In this document: positions 1 through 11,000 of the stretch, piece after piece | Layout: each line of letters opens with the position of its first letter | Numbering within the stretch: position 1 is the first letter of the stretch | Source of the DNA: Penium margaritaceum | Taxonomy: Eukaryota > Streptophyta > Zygnematophyceae > Desmidiales > Peniaceae | Assembly: GCA_023375785.1 (NCBI GenBank) | Contig: SZWC01000092.1 | Location: 318,559 to 382,558, forward strand | Length of the DNA: 64,000 nt | Direction of reading: 5' to 3' | Position numbers and translations under genes: made by a program | Notes under the pieces: generated by a model | What the model was told of the DNA's origin: nothing | Seen by the model: the letters and a program-made list of their open reading frames with translations, nothing else | Databases searched by the model: none

Positions 1-1936
1 GCAGTTGCAGCAGATTCAGATGAGCCAACGTCATACAAGGAGGCCATGGCTGCACCAGATGTAGCAGATTGGGCGCAAGCCGTGCAGCAGGAGATTCAGT
101 CGCAGCTGGACAATGGCAAGTGGGACCTGACTGAGCGTCCACCTGGACGCAAGGTGATCAAGTGCAAGTGGGTGTTCAAGAAGAAGCGGGGAGCAGATGG
201 CAATCTGGAAAAGTACAAGGCAAGGCTGGTCGCCAAGGGCTACTCGCAGCAGGAGGGCATCGACTACACAGAAACCTTTACCCCTGTTGCAAAGTTTGCC
301 TCTGTGCGTACGCTCCTATCTTATGCAACAGCTGAGGACTTTGAGGTTCACCACATGGATGTCAAGACGGCATTCTTGAATGGTGACTTGGAGGAGGAGA
401 TCTACATGGAGCAGCCAGACGGGTTCGTCATGGATGGCCAGGAGCACCTGGTTTGCAAGCTGCAGAAGTCGCTGTACGGCCTCAAGCAAGCGTCGCGTGC
501 TTGGAACCAGAAGTTGGATGCGGCGCTGCAGTGCATGTGACTACAGCGTGTATCGCTGGCAGCATCAGCATGAGATCCTCATCATCATTGTCTATGTGGA
601 TGACATGCTCCTCCTTTCCAACAGCATGTCTGCACTGTAGGAGTTGAAGGAGGCCATGCAGGAGCGCTTCCAGATGTCTGATCTCGGGGAGGCGTCATAC
701 ATCCTCGGTATCCAGATCACGCGTGACCGCAAATCACGCTCTCTCTCGCTGCAGCAGTGTCGCTACATCAAGGACGTCCTACAGCGGTTCGGCATGGCAG
801 AGGCCAAACCCATCGGCACGCCGCTAGAGATGCGGCAGTACCTCGTGAGCTTCAGTGGAGAAGCAGACGCAGCTGAGCGGGAGAAGTACCAGAGCGCCGT
901 CGGCAGTCTCATGTACCTGATGGTGGCAACCAGGCCGGACCTCGCACAGGCTGTGAGCGCTGTGAGCCAGCACATGACTAACCCCGGCCCTGAGCACCAG
1001 AAGGCAGTGAAGCTGATCTTCCGCTACCTTGCTGGAACCGCCAACATCGGCATCACCTACAACGGCAACGACAACAGTATCATCGGCTACACAGACGCAG
1101 ATTGGGCTTCAAACCCTGAGACTCGCAAATCCATCTCTGGACATGTGTTTCTAATGAATGGAGGTGCCATCAGCTGGTGCAGCAAGCGGCAGGTGGTCGT
1201 GGCNGGCACGCCGCTAGAGACGCGGCAGTACCTCGTGAGCTTCAGTGGAGAAGCAGATGCAGCTGAGCGGCAGAAGTACCAGAGCGCCGTCGGCAGTCTC
1301 ATGTACCTGATGGTGGCAACCAGGCCGGACCTCGCACAGGCTGTGAGCGCTGTGAGCCAACACATGGCTAACCCGGGCCCTGAGCACCAGAAAGCAGTGA
1401 AGCGGATCTTCCGCTACCTTGCGGGAACCGCCAACATCGGCATCACCTACAAGGACAACGACAACAGCATCATCGGCTACACAGACGCAGATTGGGCTTC
1501 AAACCCTGAGACTCGCAAATCCATCTCTGGACATGTGTTTCTCATGAATGGATGTGCCATCAGCTGGTGCAGCAAGCGGCAGGTGGTCGTGGCCACCTCA
1601 AGCACAGAAGCTGAGTACGTCTCTCTCAGCTTTGGAGCCAAGGAAGCAGTTTGGCTTCAGCGTCTCATGGCGGAGATGAGTGCGAGTGCAGCAGTTCCTG
1701 TTCCTATGCGCGTCGACAACCAGAGCGCTATTGCACTCGCCAAGAATCCCGAGCACCATGCTCGCACCAAGCACATTGACATCGCCTATCACTTCATCAG
1801 GCACATGGTGCAGGAGGGTGCTATCAAGCTGGAGTTTACTCCAACCAGCAAGCAGGTCGCTGTTTTTTGCACCAAGCCAGTGACCCGTGAGAAGCAGCAG
1901 TTCTGCATGAAGGCATGTGGACTCAGCCCACTCTGA
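1..1936 (+). pseudogene. Copia-I element A: reverse transcriptase and RNase H end of pol (broken)
   Basis: This is the C-terminal part of a Ty1/copia polyprotein; the 5' part lies outside the window. Copying of element RNA into DNA is the family role. The start of RT is seen as KARLVAKGYSQQEG and HMDVKTAFLNGDLEEEIYME, then LYGLKQASRAW, then the catalytic YVDD near 594. RNase H follows with GYTDADWASNPE and DNQSAIALAKNPEHHARTKH, ending at TGA 1934-1936. Breaks: near 538 about 20 bases are missing against sister copies, which shifts the frame; TAG at about 638 replaces a glutamine codon. The gap at 1,204 is followed by a second copy of the RT/RNase H junction, so the apparent protein length is inflated. 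Assignment to copia is certain; function is lost. Confidence 0.93.
815..1593 (+). repeat. Near-identical direct duplication around the single-N gap at 1,204
   Basis: Bases 815-1,203 recur as 1,205-1,593 with about a dozen differences. The N sits exactly at the joint. This looks like two contig ends (different alleles or different copies of the element) placed side by side without merging. A true tandem duplication is possible but less likely, because the same pattern recurs at other gaps in this window. Confidence 0.85.
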
Positions 1937-1940
1937 CTGC

Positions 1941-1955
1941 GGCAAAGTGGGAGAT
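1941..1955 (+). promoter_or_regulatory. Polypurine tract of Copia-I element A
   Basis: GGCAAAGTGGGAGAT lies immediately 5' of the LTR, between the pol stop and TGTTGG. It is the expected primer for plus-strand DNA synthesis. The same sequence precedes the LTR in elements D (antisense), K and N. Confidence 0.8.
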
Positions 1956-2693
1956 TGTTGGAAAGGGAGCCAACTGGCTCAATTTCAGGTCCACAGGAGC
2001 AAGTTCCTGGAAAGTACCAGATGCCTGCTCCGATCGCCAATCTGACTTCACCATTGGAAAGATCATGTGGCAAAATGTCTACGGTCCAAGTTTGAGGCCG
2101 ATCCAACGGTCGGATTGGGAGATATGAATTTTCGAAGTTTCGGGGGTCATGGACCGTCGATGACTGGGTGGGCATGGGTGATGGCTCCATGCCTTAGCCT
2201 GAGAAAAGAAAAAGACAAGAGGTCCAGGGTCAGGACCTGATGGGAGAAGTATCCAAAAAGGTCCTTGGTCTTAGGATTGCCTTGTCAGAGTGTGCTGACT
2301 AGGATAAAGGTACCTCTCCTTACTTTTTAGGTGAGGTGAGATCCTTGTGTGCTAGCCATGGACACATGGCGATTCTCCATGGGTTTGTGGATTATGTGAC
2401 CACTAGGAGTGTGCCATGAGAGCATTCTCTAGCTCTCTAGGTCGTGTGTGAGTGGTCAGCCTGATTGCTAGGCTGATTTCCTCCCTTGTGTGAGATTATG
2501 GATTCTAGTGTGTGAGCCTTAGCCTCCATGGCTAAGTGGTGTGGCTTGTGAGAGGGCTGACTTGCCCAAGCTCTAGCTCTATATGTACTCCATCATTTTG
2601 AGTGATTGAACAACCATTCTTCAGCACAAGTGATGCCCTTCCAATCACACATGCTCGCTGCTCCAAGGCTCCCTCTCTCCTCCAGATCCAACA
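1956..2693 (+). mobile_element. 3' LTR of Copia-I element A
   Basis: 738 bp, bounded by TGTTGG and CCAACA. It starts right after the polypurine tract and ends against unrelated pol sequence of element B, so it is a 3' LTR marking an insertion into B. A TATA-like TCTATATG lies near the 3' third (about 2,578), as in all LTR-I copies. The 5-bp right flank is TGCTG; the left flank is outside the window. Confidence 0.92.
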
Positions 2694-4636
2694 TGCTGGA
2701 CCCAGAGAACTCTCCAAAATAGGGAGAATGGATCATGCTATAGGAGGTAAGTGACACACCCCCGCCTAACTGGCATGGGATACCAGTGGCTGTAAACAAC
2801 AAGGCTGCCAATTCAGGGAGAGCGTCCGCTCATGCTGAAGCGGAGTTGACATCCGACACTGCGTCGGAGACATCCGAGGCCTCTTCGTAGGCCAGTGGTT
2901 CTTCCCTTCCAGTGACCCCCCCTGGGGAAGCACAGCAGCATCACAAGCAGCCAGCACCAGCACCACTGTGGCACATTGAGCGCCAAACAAAGCCCGCGAA
3001 GCAGTACGATGGAGGGAAGGCCGAGTGGACTGGCCTGAGCTGGTCGTGCCTTGCGCAGGGAGAGCTTGCTACCACCGCCGAGGCTCTCTCGCGGCCGGAC
3101 GGTGCTGAGTGGAAGGTGGCAATGGAGAGCGAGCTCGCCTCCATCGAGGAGAACGGAACGTGGGAGCTGGTGGACAGACCACCAAATGCACACATGATGG
3201 GCATGAAATGGGTCTTACGTGTCAAACGCAAACAAGAAAATAGCATCGACAAGTACAAGGCAAGGATCGTCGCGAAGGAGTTCTCGCACAGAGCAGGGTC
3301 TGAGTACGACAAGACCTTCTCTCATGTCACGTCCTTCCCCTCCATCCGTACCTTGTTGGCTGTGGCTACGGTGCACAACATGGAAATCCACCAGATGGAC
3401 GTCAAGACCGCCTTCCTCTACGGGAAGCTTGACAAGGAGATATCAATGGAGGTGCCTGAGGGTGTCAAGGCAAAACCCGGGCAGGTGTGTCGCCTCATCA
3501 AGGCGCTCTATAGGCTGAAACAGACCCAAAGGATGTGGTACAAAGAGATGGACAGCTTCATGGCTGGCCTTGGCTTCTCGCATTGCCATAATGACCCCAG
3601 TGTGTATGTGCGTGAGGATGACCTGGGGCTATTGCTGGTAGCGCTGTACGTGGATGACCTGATTCTGGCCTCCACCTCCATGGAGGCCCTCGAGGTCCTC
3701 AAGGCAAAGCTGCATGGGTGGTTTCAAATGGACATGGGCGAGCTCGGGTACTACTTGGGCATCGCGATACATTGCAACCGAGCTGCAGGCACCATCGAGC
3801 TCAACCAAGCAAAATACATTTCAGAGGTGCTTCGGTGCTATGGCATGGAAGACGCCAAACCCCTCAGCACTCCGCTCCCCACAAAGTGCAATCTCACCTC
3901 CGCCGACTCCCCCAGGACGGAGGCCGAGCGCCGCGAAATGCAGGATGTGCCGTACCAGTCTGCGGTGGGTAGCATCATATATGCCATGGTTGGCACGCGG
4001 CCGGACATCTCCTTTGCTGTGAGGCTAGTTAGTCAGTTCGTTGCCAACCGTGGGCCACTCCACTGGCAGGCCATGAAGCGTATTTTGCGCTATCTCAACA
4101 AGACACGGCACATGGGGCTGTAGTATGGTGGCCTTCAAGGAACAGACCCTTTGCGCCTCAAGTGCTACACCGACGCAGATTTTGGAGGCAACGTGGATGA
4201 TAGGAAGTCCACCTCGGGCTTTGTGTGCCTTGTGAACCGTAGCGCTGTGTCATAGGCCAGCCGCAAGTAGGACTGTGTCTCCATCTCAACTGCATAAGAT
4301 GAGTATGTGGCGTTGTGTAAGGTGTACAATGAGACGCAGTGGCTACGCAGCTTCCTCGTTGAGATGCACGCACCATAGAAGGAGGCCACAGTCGTCTACG
4401 TCGACAACCAGAGCGCGATGGACATCGCGTTCAAGGACACCCTCTCAAGGCGGACCAAGCACATCGAAAGTCGCTATCACTACATGCGCAACCTTGTCGC
4501 CAAGGGAGAGGTGGATTTGCAGTACAGCGCGACCAAGCAGATGCTCGCAGACTTCCTGACGAAGCCGCTGGACGGTGACCCGCACATGGCAGGGGCACAG
4601 GTCATCAGGATGGTGAGCGCAACAGACGAGGGCTGA
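2694..4636 (+). pseudogene. Copia-II-like element B: integrase tail, RT and RNase H (broken)
   Basis: The stretch 2,912-4,123 is open for 403 codons and covers the linker and most of the reverse transcriptase. Visible motifs are YKARIVAKEFSHRAG, HQMDVKTAFLYGKLDKE, the catalytic YVDD at 3,647-3,658, and YQSAVGSIIYAMVGTRPD. RNase H continues in the same frame (YTDADFGG, VYVDNQSAMDIA, RRTKHIESRYHY) to TGA 4,634-4,636. In-frame stops interrupt it: TAG at 4,121-4,123, two TAGs and a TAA around 4,250-4,300, and TAG near 4,376, mostly where relatives have Gln, Trp or Glu. The RT differs clearly from Copia-I and is closest to M and R. Its 5' part is cut off by element A. Confidence 0.93.
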
Positions 4637-4729
4637 ACAGGCGGCCTACTTCACAGGTGGCCGACATCGCTGGGTCCATAGCCGCAGTAGGAATCAAACT
4701 GCAGATGGACGTAGGTGCAAGGGAGAGTT
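4637..4729 (+). other. 3' untranslated end and polypurine tract of element B
   Basis: Between the pol stop and the LTR. The last 15 bases, GTGCAAGGGAGAGTT, equal the polypurine tract of Copia-II elements M and R, which ties B to that group although its LTR is diverged. Confidence 0.75.
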
Positions 4730-5495
4730 TGTTATCTTCTGTGTATGCCCCTGGTCCAATCAGCGCAAGATATAGACTGGGTATGCACTGCGTTTGTAGC
4801 GCAAGTCCCCCAGCGACATGCAAGAGAGGCTGAGATAGACAAGGCATGCACTGCTCATCCTTGTGGAGTAACTCCCCTTGGTCTACTCTTGGTAGTTTAC
4901 CTGGTGCATGCTCCTTAGGACAACTTCCTAAAGCCTAGTGGGTAAAGGCACCGCCTCGCAAGCGAGAGGTCCGGGGTCGAATCCCGCCAGGACCAAAAGT
5001 TTCCTTCTGACTTAAGAGGGCCAAGGAAGCTTCCTAGAAGCCTCTAAGGTCCAAGGTGGATGAAGCACCACTTGGCGGTCACTGGGGATGCCATGTCATC
5101 AAAAGCTAATAACACTGTCTAGGGTGGCTTTGGTAGGAGGCCCCTCCAAGGAGCCACTGAGAGCACTGTCCAGAGACTATATAAGGCCTGTCATTTGCAT
5201 GTTATTATATATCATCTCTTACTCTTGAGACTTGGGAGAAAACTAATCCCTTGTTGGCCACCAAGAAAACGGGTAAAGAACAAGTACAAGTACACACTTT
5301 GGTGTGTAGCTTTGCCAGTTGGTTGAGAGTTTGGAACACTCTCCGGCCACGGTTGGGACAAGCTAAGTGAACCTTTCAGTGTGGAAATACCACTCCGTGG
5401 GTGATCTCTACCTTGGTTGAAATACCAAGGGCGGTCAGCGGTTTGCTTGTCCGGACCGTTTACTCTAGACCGTGGCCAAGTGCGGAGTGACAGAA
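4730..5495 (+). mobile_element. 3' LTR of element B (diverged LTR-II type, 3' end uncertain)
   Basis: Begins TGTTATCTTC directly after the polypurine tract. The order of blocks matches LTR-II: a tRNA-like block (4,924-4,994), a small hairpin, the 14-mer CCACTTGGCGGTCA at 5,068-5,081, a TATA box (ACTATATAAGG near 5,180), then a tail with accttggttgaaataccaa that matches the LTR-II tail. Sequence outside these blocks is very different. Sequence matching antisense Copia-I begins near 5,496, so the right end may be truncated. Confidence 0.75.
4924..4994 (+). other. tRNA-like block in the U3 of element B's LTR
   Basis: A D-arm-like stem GCCT/AGGC (4,933-4,949) with an AGTGGGTAA loop, an anticodon-arm-like CCGCCTCGCAAGCGAGAGG, and a T-arm-like CGGGGTCGAATCCCG holding a good pol III B box. 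It looks most like tRNA-Ala with anticodon CGC. The acceptor stem pairs at only about four of seven positions, so a functional tRNA is unlikely. It lies about 195 bp into the LTR, the same place where LTR-II copies carry their own tRNA-like block. Confidence 0.6.
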
Positions 5496-7062
5496 GGTGA
5501 CCCACGTTGGACTTTTTACGAAACCATGCCTCGTACGACATCATTTGTGCGAACGCCTTGGTTGGACTGCGGTTCTTGATATATAGCGTAGTGCTCATTA
5601 CTTGGGCCCATAAGTCATTGGTGAGCCGAGCCGCGTCTAGCATGGAGTAGACCGACTCAACGATGGTGCGCTTGGCATGTTCTACTATGCCGTTCTGCTG
5701 CGGCGAGTATGGCGCGGTTTGCTGTGGCTTACTGCCTGCTATTACGAGGTAGTCCTAGAACTCCTTGCTCAGGAACTCTTTGCCATAGTCGCTGCACAAC
5801 TCCTTGATCTTCTTGCCCACGTGGTTTTTCACCATTGCCTTGAACTCCTTGAACATGTCAAAGTACTAGTCCTTGGAGGAAAGGAAGTACACAACAATGT
5901 AATAGCTGAAATAATCAATGAAGGTGAGAAAATAACTAGAGTCTCCAAAGCTCTGGGTCCGCATTGGGCCACACAAGTCTATGTAGATCAGCTCCAGCAC
6001 CTTTTTTGCATGCTCCACTGCTCCATAGAATGCCTTCCGATACTGCTTCCCCTCCAAAACGTCGATGTACAACTGCTCCCTAAAGTTAGAGATGGTGGGT
6101 AAATCACACACTTTTTTGCTTTGTTTGAAGTTGCCATAAGGTGCACATGCCGATGTGGTCGTAGCGCGCATGCCAGATTTTGCCATCTCGCCTATACCAC
6201 TGTTGCAAGACTTCGCTGACGCGAGACCTTGGTTACCCCTTACAGGCGGTACATGTCGCCTTCTTTCATGGACCAAGCCAACTCCTCGCCCATTTCCTTG
6301 TTGAAGATGTAGCCATGATCGTCGTCAAAGACGACTCACAGTCCTCTGTTGGTGAGAGATGACATAGAAAGATGGTTGAATCCATTGTTAGGTACATAGA
6401 GCGCGTCATGGAACACGCCTGCTTTAATGCCACGTGGGGTCTCCAATCACATCTCCACAATCCCAATCCCCTCAATATACACCACCGGATCATCACCTTA
6501 AGTAATAAGTTGGGAGGAAATCGAAAGCAACTGCATAAACGACTCCTTATGGCGCGTCAGACTCTTGGTATACCCTAAGTCCTTGTATCATACTAGATCC
6601 GCCTTCTCCTTTAGCGACATGTGAGACTTCGCCGTGAAGAGGTCGTCGCGTACCTCCTTCGACACATTCATGTTACCAAAATGGTGTACACCGGTGTGGT
6701 TCTACTACTGTTGTTGCTGCTGACATTGATGTGACTACTGCACTTGTTGCTGTGGAGATAACTACTTTTACTGTTGCCGCTGCTCCTTCCCGTTCCTGTA
6801 GAACTTGAAGCACTCTTTCCTGTAGTTCCCTTCTTTCTAGTTATAGTTGCACTTGCCTTTCTTCTTTCCTCTCTGCTACCCGGACTACTACTGATGCTAG
6901 TCGCGTGAGCCCATGGCCATAAAAGCTGCGTCACTACTGCTACCACCATTGCGCTTTGCGACATCGCGACACAGTTCCACCTGCACTAGGTGCATATAGA
7001 TGAAGTCAAGGTCAACAATCGGCTGGAACTCAGCGTTTCTTCCTCCGTGTCATAGCTCATTT
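5496..7062 (-). pseudogene. Copia-I fragment C, antisense: gag end to integrase (broken)
   Basis: Read on the minus strand from about 7,062 down to 5,496. It starts in the gag capsid region, passes a zinc-knuckle remnant (KEGNYRKECFKF near 6,810), the glutamine-rich tract, the protease and pre-integrase region, and the integrase core, and stops at the PYEAWF motif near 5,530. Many in-frame stops (TAG and TAA in the Gln-rich tract around 6,690-6,780) and frameshifts are present. No LTR is attached at either end. It sits between the LTR of B and an LTR-II-like piece, so both boundaries are rearrangement joints. Confidence 0.88.
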
Positions 7063-7234
7063 GTGTCATTTTGTGGTATCCCTTGACGAATGCTCTAGTT
7101 AGGACAAGTGTAGGCATGCACTGCTAAATTGGAATAAGTCCCCTGAGTTTAGTCCTGATAATCTAGCCGGTAAACGCTGAGTGTGACATACCTCCCAAGC
7201 ACAATGGTTAGCGCTCCAGAGTTAGAGTTATGAG
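7063..7234 (+). repeat. LTR-II-like fragment flanking element P
   Basis: From about 7,098 the sequence follows the LTR-II block order (aggcatgcactgct, then taagtcccctgagt), but it is strongly diverged. It ends in a tRNA-like D-arm (AATGGTTAGCGCTCCAGAG) at about 7,203-7,221, just before the LTR of P begins at 7,235. P therefore seems to have inserted into the tRNA-like block of an older LTR. The first 35 bases match nothing I recognise. Confidence 0.55.
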
Positions 7235-7357
7235 TGTTGACCTCATATGCTCCTTGTCCATGGCTGATATTTGGACAGGCACAGGACGGACTAGGCATGT
7301 ACTACTCCCTAGGAGTAAGTCCCCTAAGTCTGATCCAGATAGACAAGGCATGCCTTG
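7235..7357 (+). mobile_element. 5' LTR of Copia-II element P, first part
   Basis: Starts TGTTGACCTCATATGCTCC, the LTR-II start seen also at 47,834, 50,531, 52,143 and 63,903. No polypurine tract precedes it, so this is a 5' LTR. After 123 bp it is interrupted by antisense element D. The rest resumes after D at 13,297, with some 60 bases lost at the gap. Confidence 0.87.
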
Positions 7358-8093
7358 TGTTGGAACTTGAGGAGAGAGGGAGCCTTGGAGCAGCGAGCAT
7401 GTGTGATTGGAAGGGCATCACTTGTGCTGAAGAATGGTTATTCAATCACTCAAAATGATGGAGTACATATAGAACTAGAGCTTGGGCAAGTCAGCCCTCT
7501 CACAAGCCACACCACTTAGCCATGGAGGCTAAGGCTCACACACTAGAGTCCATAATCTCACACAAGGGAGGAAATCAGCCTAGCAATCAGGCTGACCACT
7601 CACACACGACCTAGAGAGCTAGAGAATGCTCTCATGGCACACTCCTAGTGGTCACATAACCAACACACCCATGGAGAATCGCCATGTGTCCATGGCTAGC
7701 ACACAAGGATCTCACCTCACCTAAAAGTAAGGAGAGGTACCTTTATCCTAGTCAGCACACTCTGACAAGGCAATCCTAAGACCAAGGACCTTTTTGGATA
7801 TTTCTCCCATCAGGTCTTGACCCTGGATCTCTTGCCTTTTTCTTTTCTTAGGCTAAGGCATGGAGCCATCACCCATGCCCACCCAGACATCGACGGTCCA
7901 TGACCCCTGAAACTTAAAAAATTCATATCCCCCGATCCGACCGTTGGATCGGCCTCAAACTTGGACCATAGACATTTGCCACCTGATCTTTCCAATGGTG
8001 AAGTCCGATTGGCGATCGGAGCAGGCATCTGGTACTTTCCTGGAACTTGCTCCTGTGGACCTGAAACTAAGCCAGATGGCTCCTTTCCCAACA
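7358..8093 (-). mobile_element. 3' LTR of Copia-I element D (antisense)
   Basis: 736 bp, reading TGTTGG...CCCAACA on the plus strand; the element runs right to left. It is followed at 8,094-8,108 by the reverse complement of the polypurine tract, so this is the 3' LTR. It interrupts an LTR-II. Confidence 0.92.
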
Positions 8094-11000
8094 ATCTCCC
8101 ACTTTGCCGCAGTCAGAGTGGGCTGAGTCCACATGCCTTCATGCAGAACTGCTGCTTCTCAAGGATCACTGGCTTGGTGCAAAAATCAGCAACCTGCTTG
8201 CTGGTTGGAGTGAATTCCAGCTTGATAGCACCATCCTGCACCATGTGCCTGATGAAATGATATGCGATATCAATGTGCTTGGTGCGTGCATGGTGCTCAG
8301 GATTCTTGGCGAGTGCGATTGCGCTCTGGTTGTCGACGCGCACAGGAACTGGAAATGCTGCACTCCCACTCATCTCTGCCATGAGACGTTGGAGCCAAAC
8401 TACTTCCTTGGCTCCAAAGCTGAGAGATACGTACTCAGCTTCTATGCTCGAGGTCGCCACGACCACCTGCCGCTTGCTGCACCAGTTGATGGCTCCACCA
8501 TTCACGAGGAACACATGTCCAGAGATGGACTTGCGCTCCTCAGGGTTTGAAGCCCAATCTGCGTCTGTGTAGCCGATGATGCTGTTGTCATTGCCGTTGT
8601 AGGTGATGCCGATGTTGATGGTTCCAACAAGGTAGCGGAAGATCCGCTTCACTGCCTTCTGGTGCTCCGGTCCGGGATTAGCTATGTGCTGGCTCACAGC
8701 GCTCACAGCCTGTGTGAGGTCCGGCCTGGTTGCCACCATCAGGTACATGAGACTACCGACGGTGCTCTGGTACTTCTGCCGCTCAGCTGCATTTACTTCT
8801 CCATTGAAGCTCACGAGGTACTGCCGCGTTTCCAGCGGCGTGCCGATGGGTTTTGCCTCTGCCAAACCGCTGCAAAACATCCTTAATGTAGCGGCTCTGC
8901 TGCAGCGAGAGAGAGCGTGTCTTGCGGTCACGTGTGATCTGGATACCGAGGAAGTATGATGCCTCCCCGAGATCAGACATCTGGAAGCGCTCTTGCATGG
9001 CTTCCTTGAAGTCCTGCAGTGTGGACATGCTGTTGGAAAGGAGCATGTCATCCACATAGATAATGATGATGAGGCTCTCATGCTCATGCTGCCAGTGATA
9101 CATGCTGTAGTCACACTCGCTGCGCTCAAACCCCATGCACTGCAACGCCGCATCCAACTTCTGGTTCAAAGCACGCGACGCTTGCTTGAGGCCGTACAGC
9201 GACTTCTGCAGCTTGCAGACCAGGTGCTCTTGGCCATCTATGACGAACCCCTGCGGCTGCTCCATGTAGATCTCCTCCTCCAAGTCACCATTCAAGAATG
9301 CCGTCTTGACATCCATGTGGTGAACCTCGAAGTCCTCAGCTGCTGCATAAGAGAGGAGCGTGCGCACTGAGGCAAACTTTGCAACAGGGGTAAAAGTTTC
9401 TGTGTAGTCGATGCCCTCCTGCTGCGAGTAGCCCTTGGCGACCAGCCTCGCCTTGTACGTTTCTAGGTTACCATCTGCTCCCCGCTTCTTCTTGAACACC
9501 CACTTGCACTTGATCACCTTACGTCCTGGTGGACGCTCAGTCAGCTCCCACGTGCTGTTGTCCAGCTGCGACTGTATCTCCTACAGCACGGCTTGCGCCC
9601 AATCTGCTGCATCCGGTGCAGCCATGGCCTCCTTGTATGAAGTTGGCTCAACTGAATCTGCTGCAACTGCGACGTTCATCTGTTCTGGTTTCTGCAGTAT
9701 CCAGAAATGGCCGCGCTCACCAGGCTTGTAACCCACCCTAAGAGGGTACCTGTGACGTGGTGCTGGAGCGTTAGCGGGTGGATGGCGGGGTGCTGCTGGC
9801 ACAACTGCTGCTGCTGGTAGTGCTACATCTCCCTCCTCTGCTTGTGCCGATGAGGCTACTATATCTGCAACATCAGACATGGGAGAGTAGAGTGACTCTC
9901 CCACTGTCACAGTAGAAGAAGGATCGGGAGAAACTAGGTCAGGAAGAATTTCTACTCCCACTGTCTCGTCAGCTGCTGGTTCTGCTGCCTCTTCAGACAC
10001 GATGTTGGTGCCGATGACGTTACTCTCATTGAAGACGACATCCCTGGAGATGATGACGTGGCCTGTATCCTTCTCGTAGAGGCGATACGCCTTGCTTGCC
10101 ACGTCGTAGCCAATCATCAGCATCTGTATACTCTTCGCATCCCACTTTTGCCGCTTCTCCTTTGGCACGTGCATGTGCGCCAAGCTACCAAACGCGCGAA
10201 GATGACCTATGCTCGGCTTCTTGCCGAACCACGCCTCGTACGGCGTCATCTGCTCCAGCGCCTTAGTTGGACTGTGGTTCTTGATGTAGACTGCAGTGCT
10301 CACGGCTTCAGCCCAGAAGTCGTAGGTCAGCCGAGCTGCGTGCAGCATGGAGCGCGCCGACTCCACAATGGTACGGTTGGCGCGTTCTGCTACACCGTTC
10401 TGCTGCGGCGAGTACGGCGCGGTACGCTGCGCCTTGATGCCAGCTGCTGCGAGGTAGTCCTGGAATTCCTTGCTCAGGTACTGTCCACCGCTGTTGCTGC
10501 ACAACGCCTTGATCTTCTTGCCAGATTGGTTCTCCACCATGGCCTTGAACTCCTTGAACCTGTCAAAGTACTGGTTCTTGGAGAAAAGGAAGTACACAGT
10601 AGTGTAACGGCTGAAATCATCAATGAAGGTGAGAAAATACCTAGAGCCTCCAAAGCTCTGGGTCTGCATCGGTCCGCACAAGTCCGTGTGGACCAGCTCC
10701 AACACCTCTTTTGCACGCTCCCCTGCTCCAGAGAATGCCTCAAGATGCTGCTTCCCCTCCAAACAGCCGATACATAACTGCTGCTCAAAGTTAGAGATGG
10801 TAGGCAGGTCACGCACCATCTGCTTTGCTTGAAGCTGTTGCAAGGCACGCATGCCGATGTAGCCGTAGCGCGCATGCCAGATCTCGCCATCTGTCGCCTG
10901 CACCACTGCTGCAAGACTCTGCTCACGTGGAATCTTGGTCGCCCCCAGCAGGTAGTACATGTCGCCCTCCTTCACCGACTTGGCCAACTCCTCTCCTGTT

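Noticed and set aside
4924-4994. Functional tRNA-Ala(CGC) gene
   Set aside because: The acceptor stem does not pair well, the anticodon stem is imperfect, and the block lies inside an LTR at a position where relatives carry other tRNA-like blocks.
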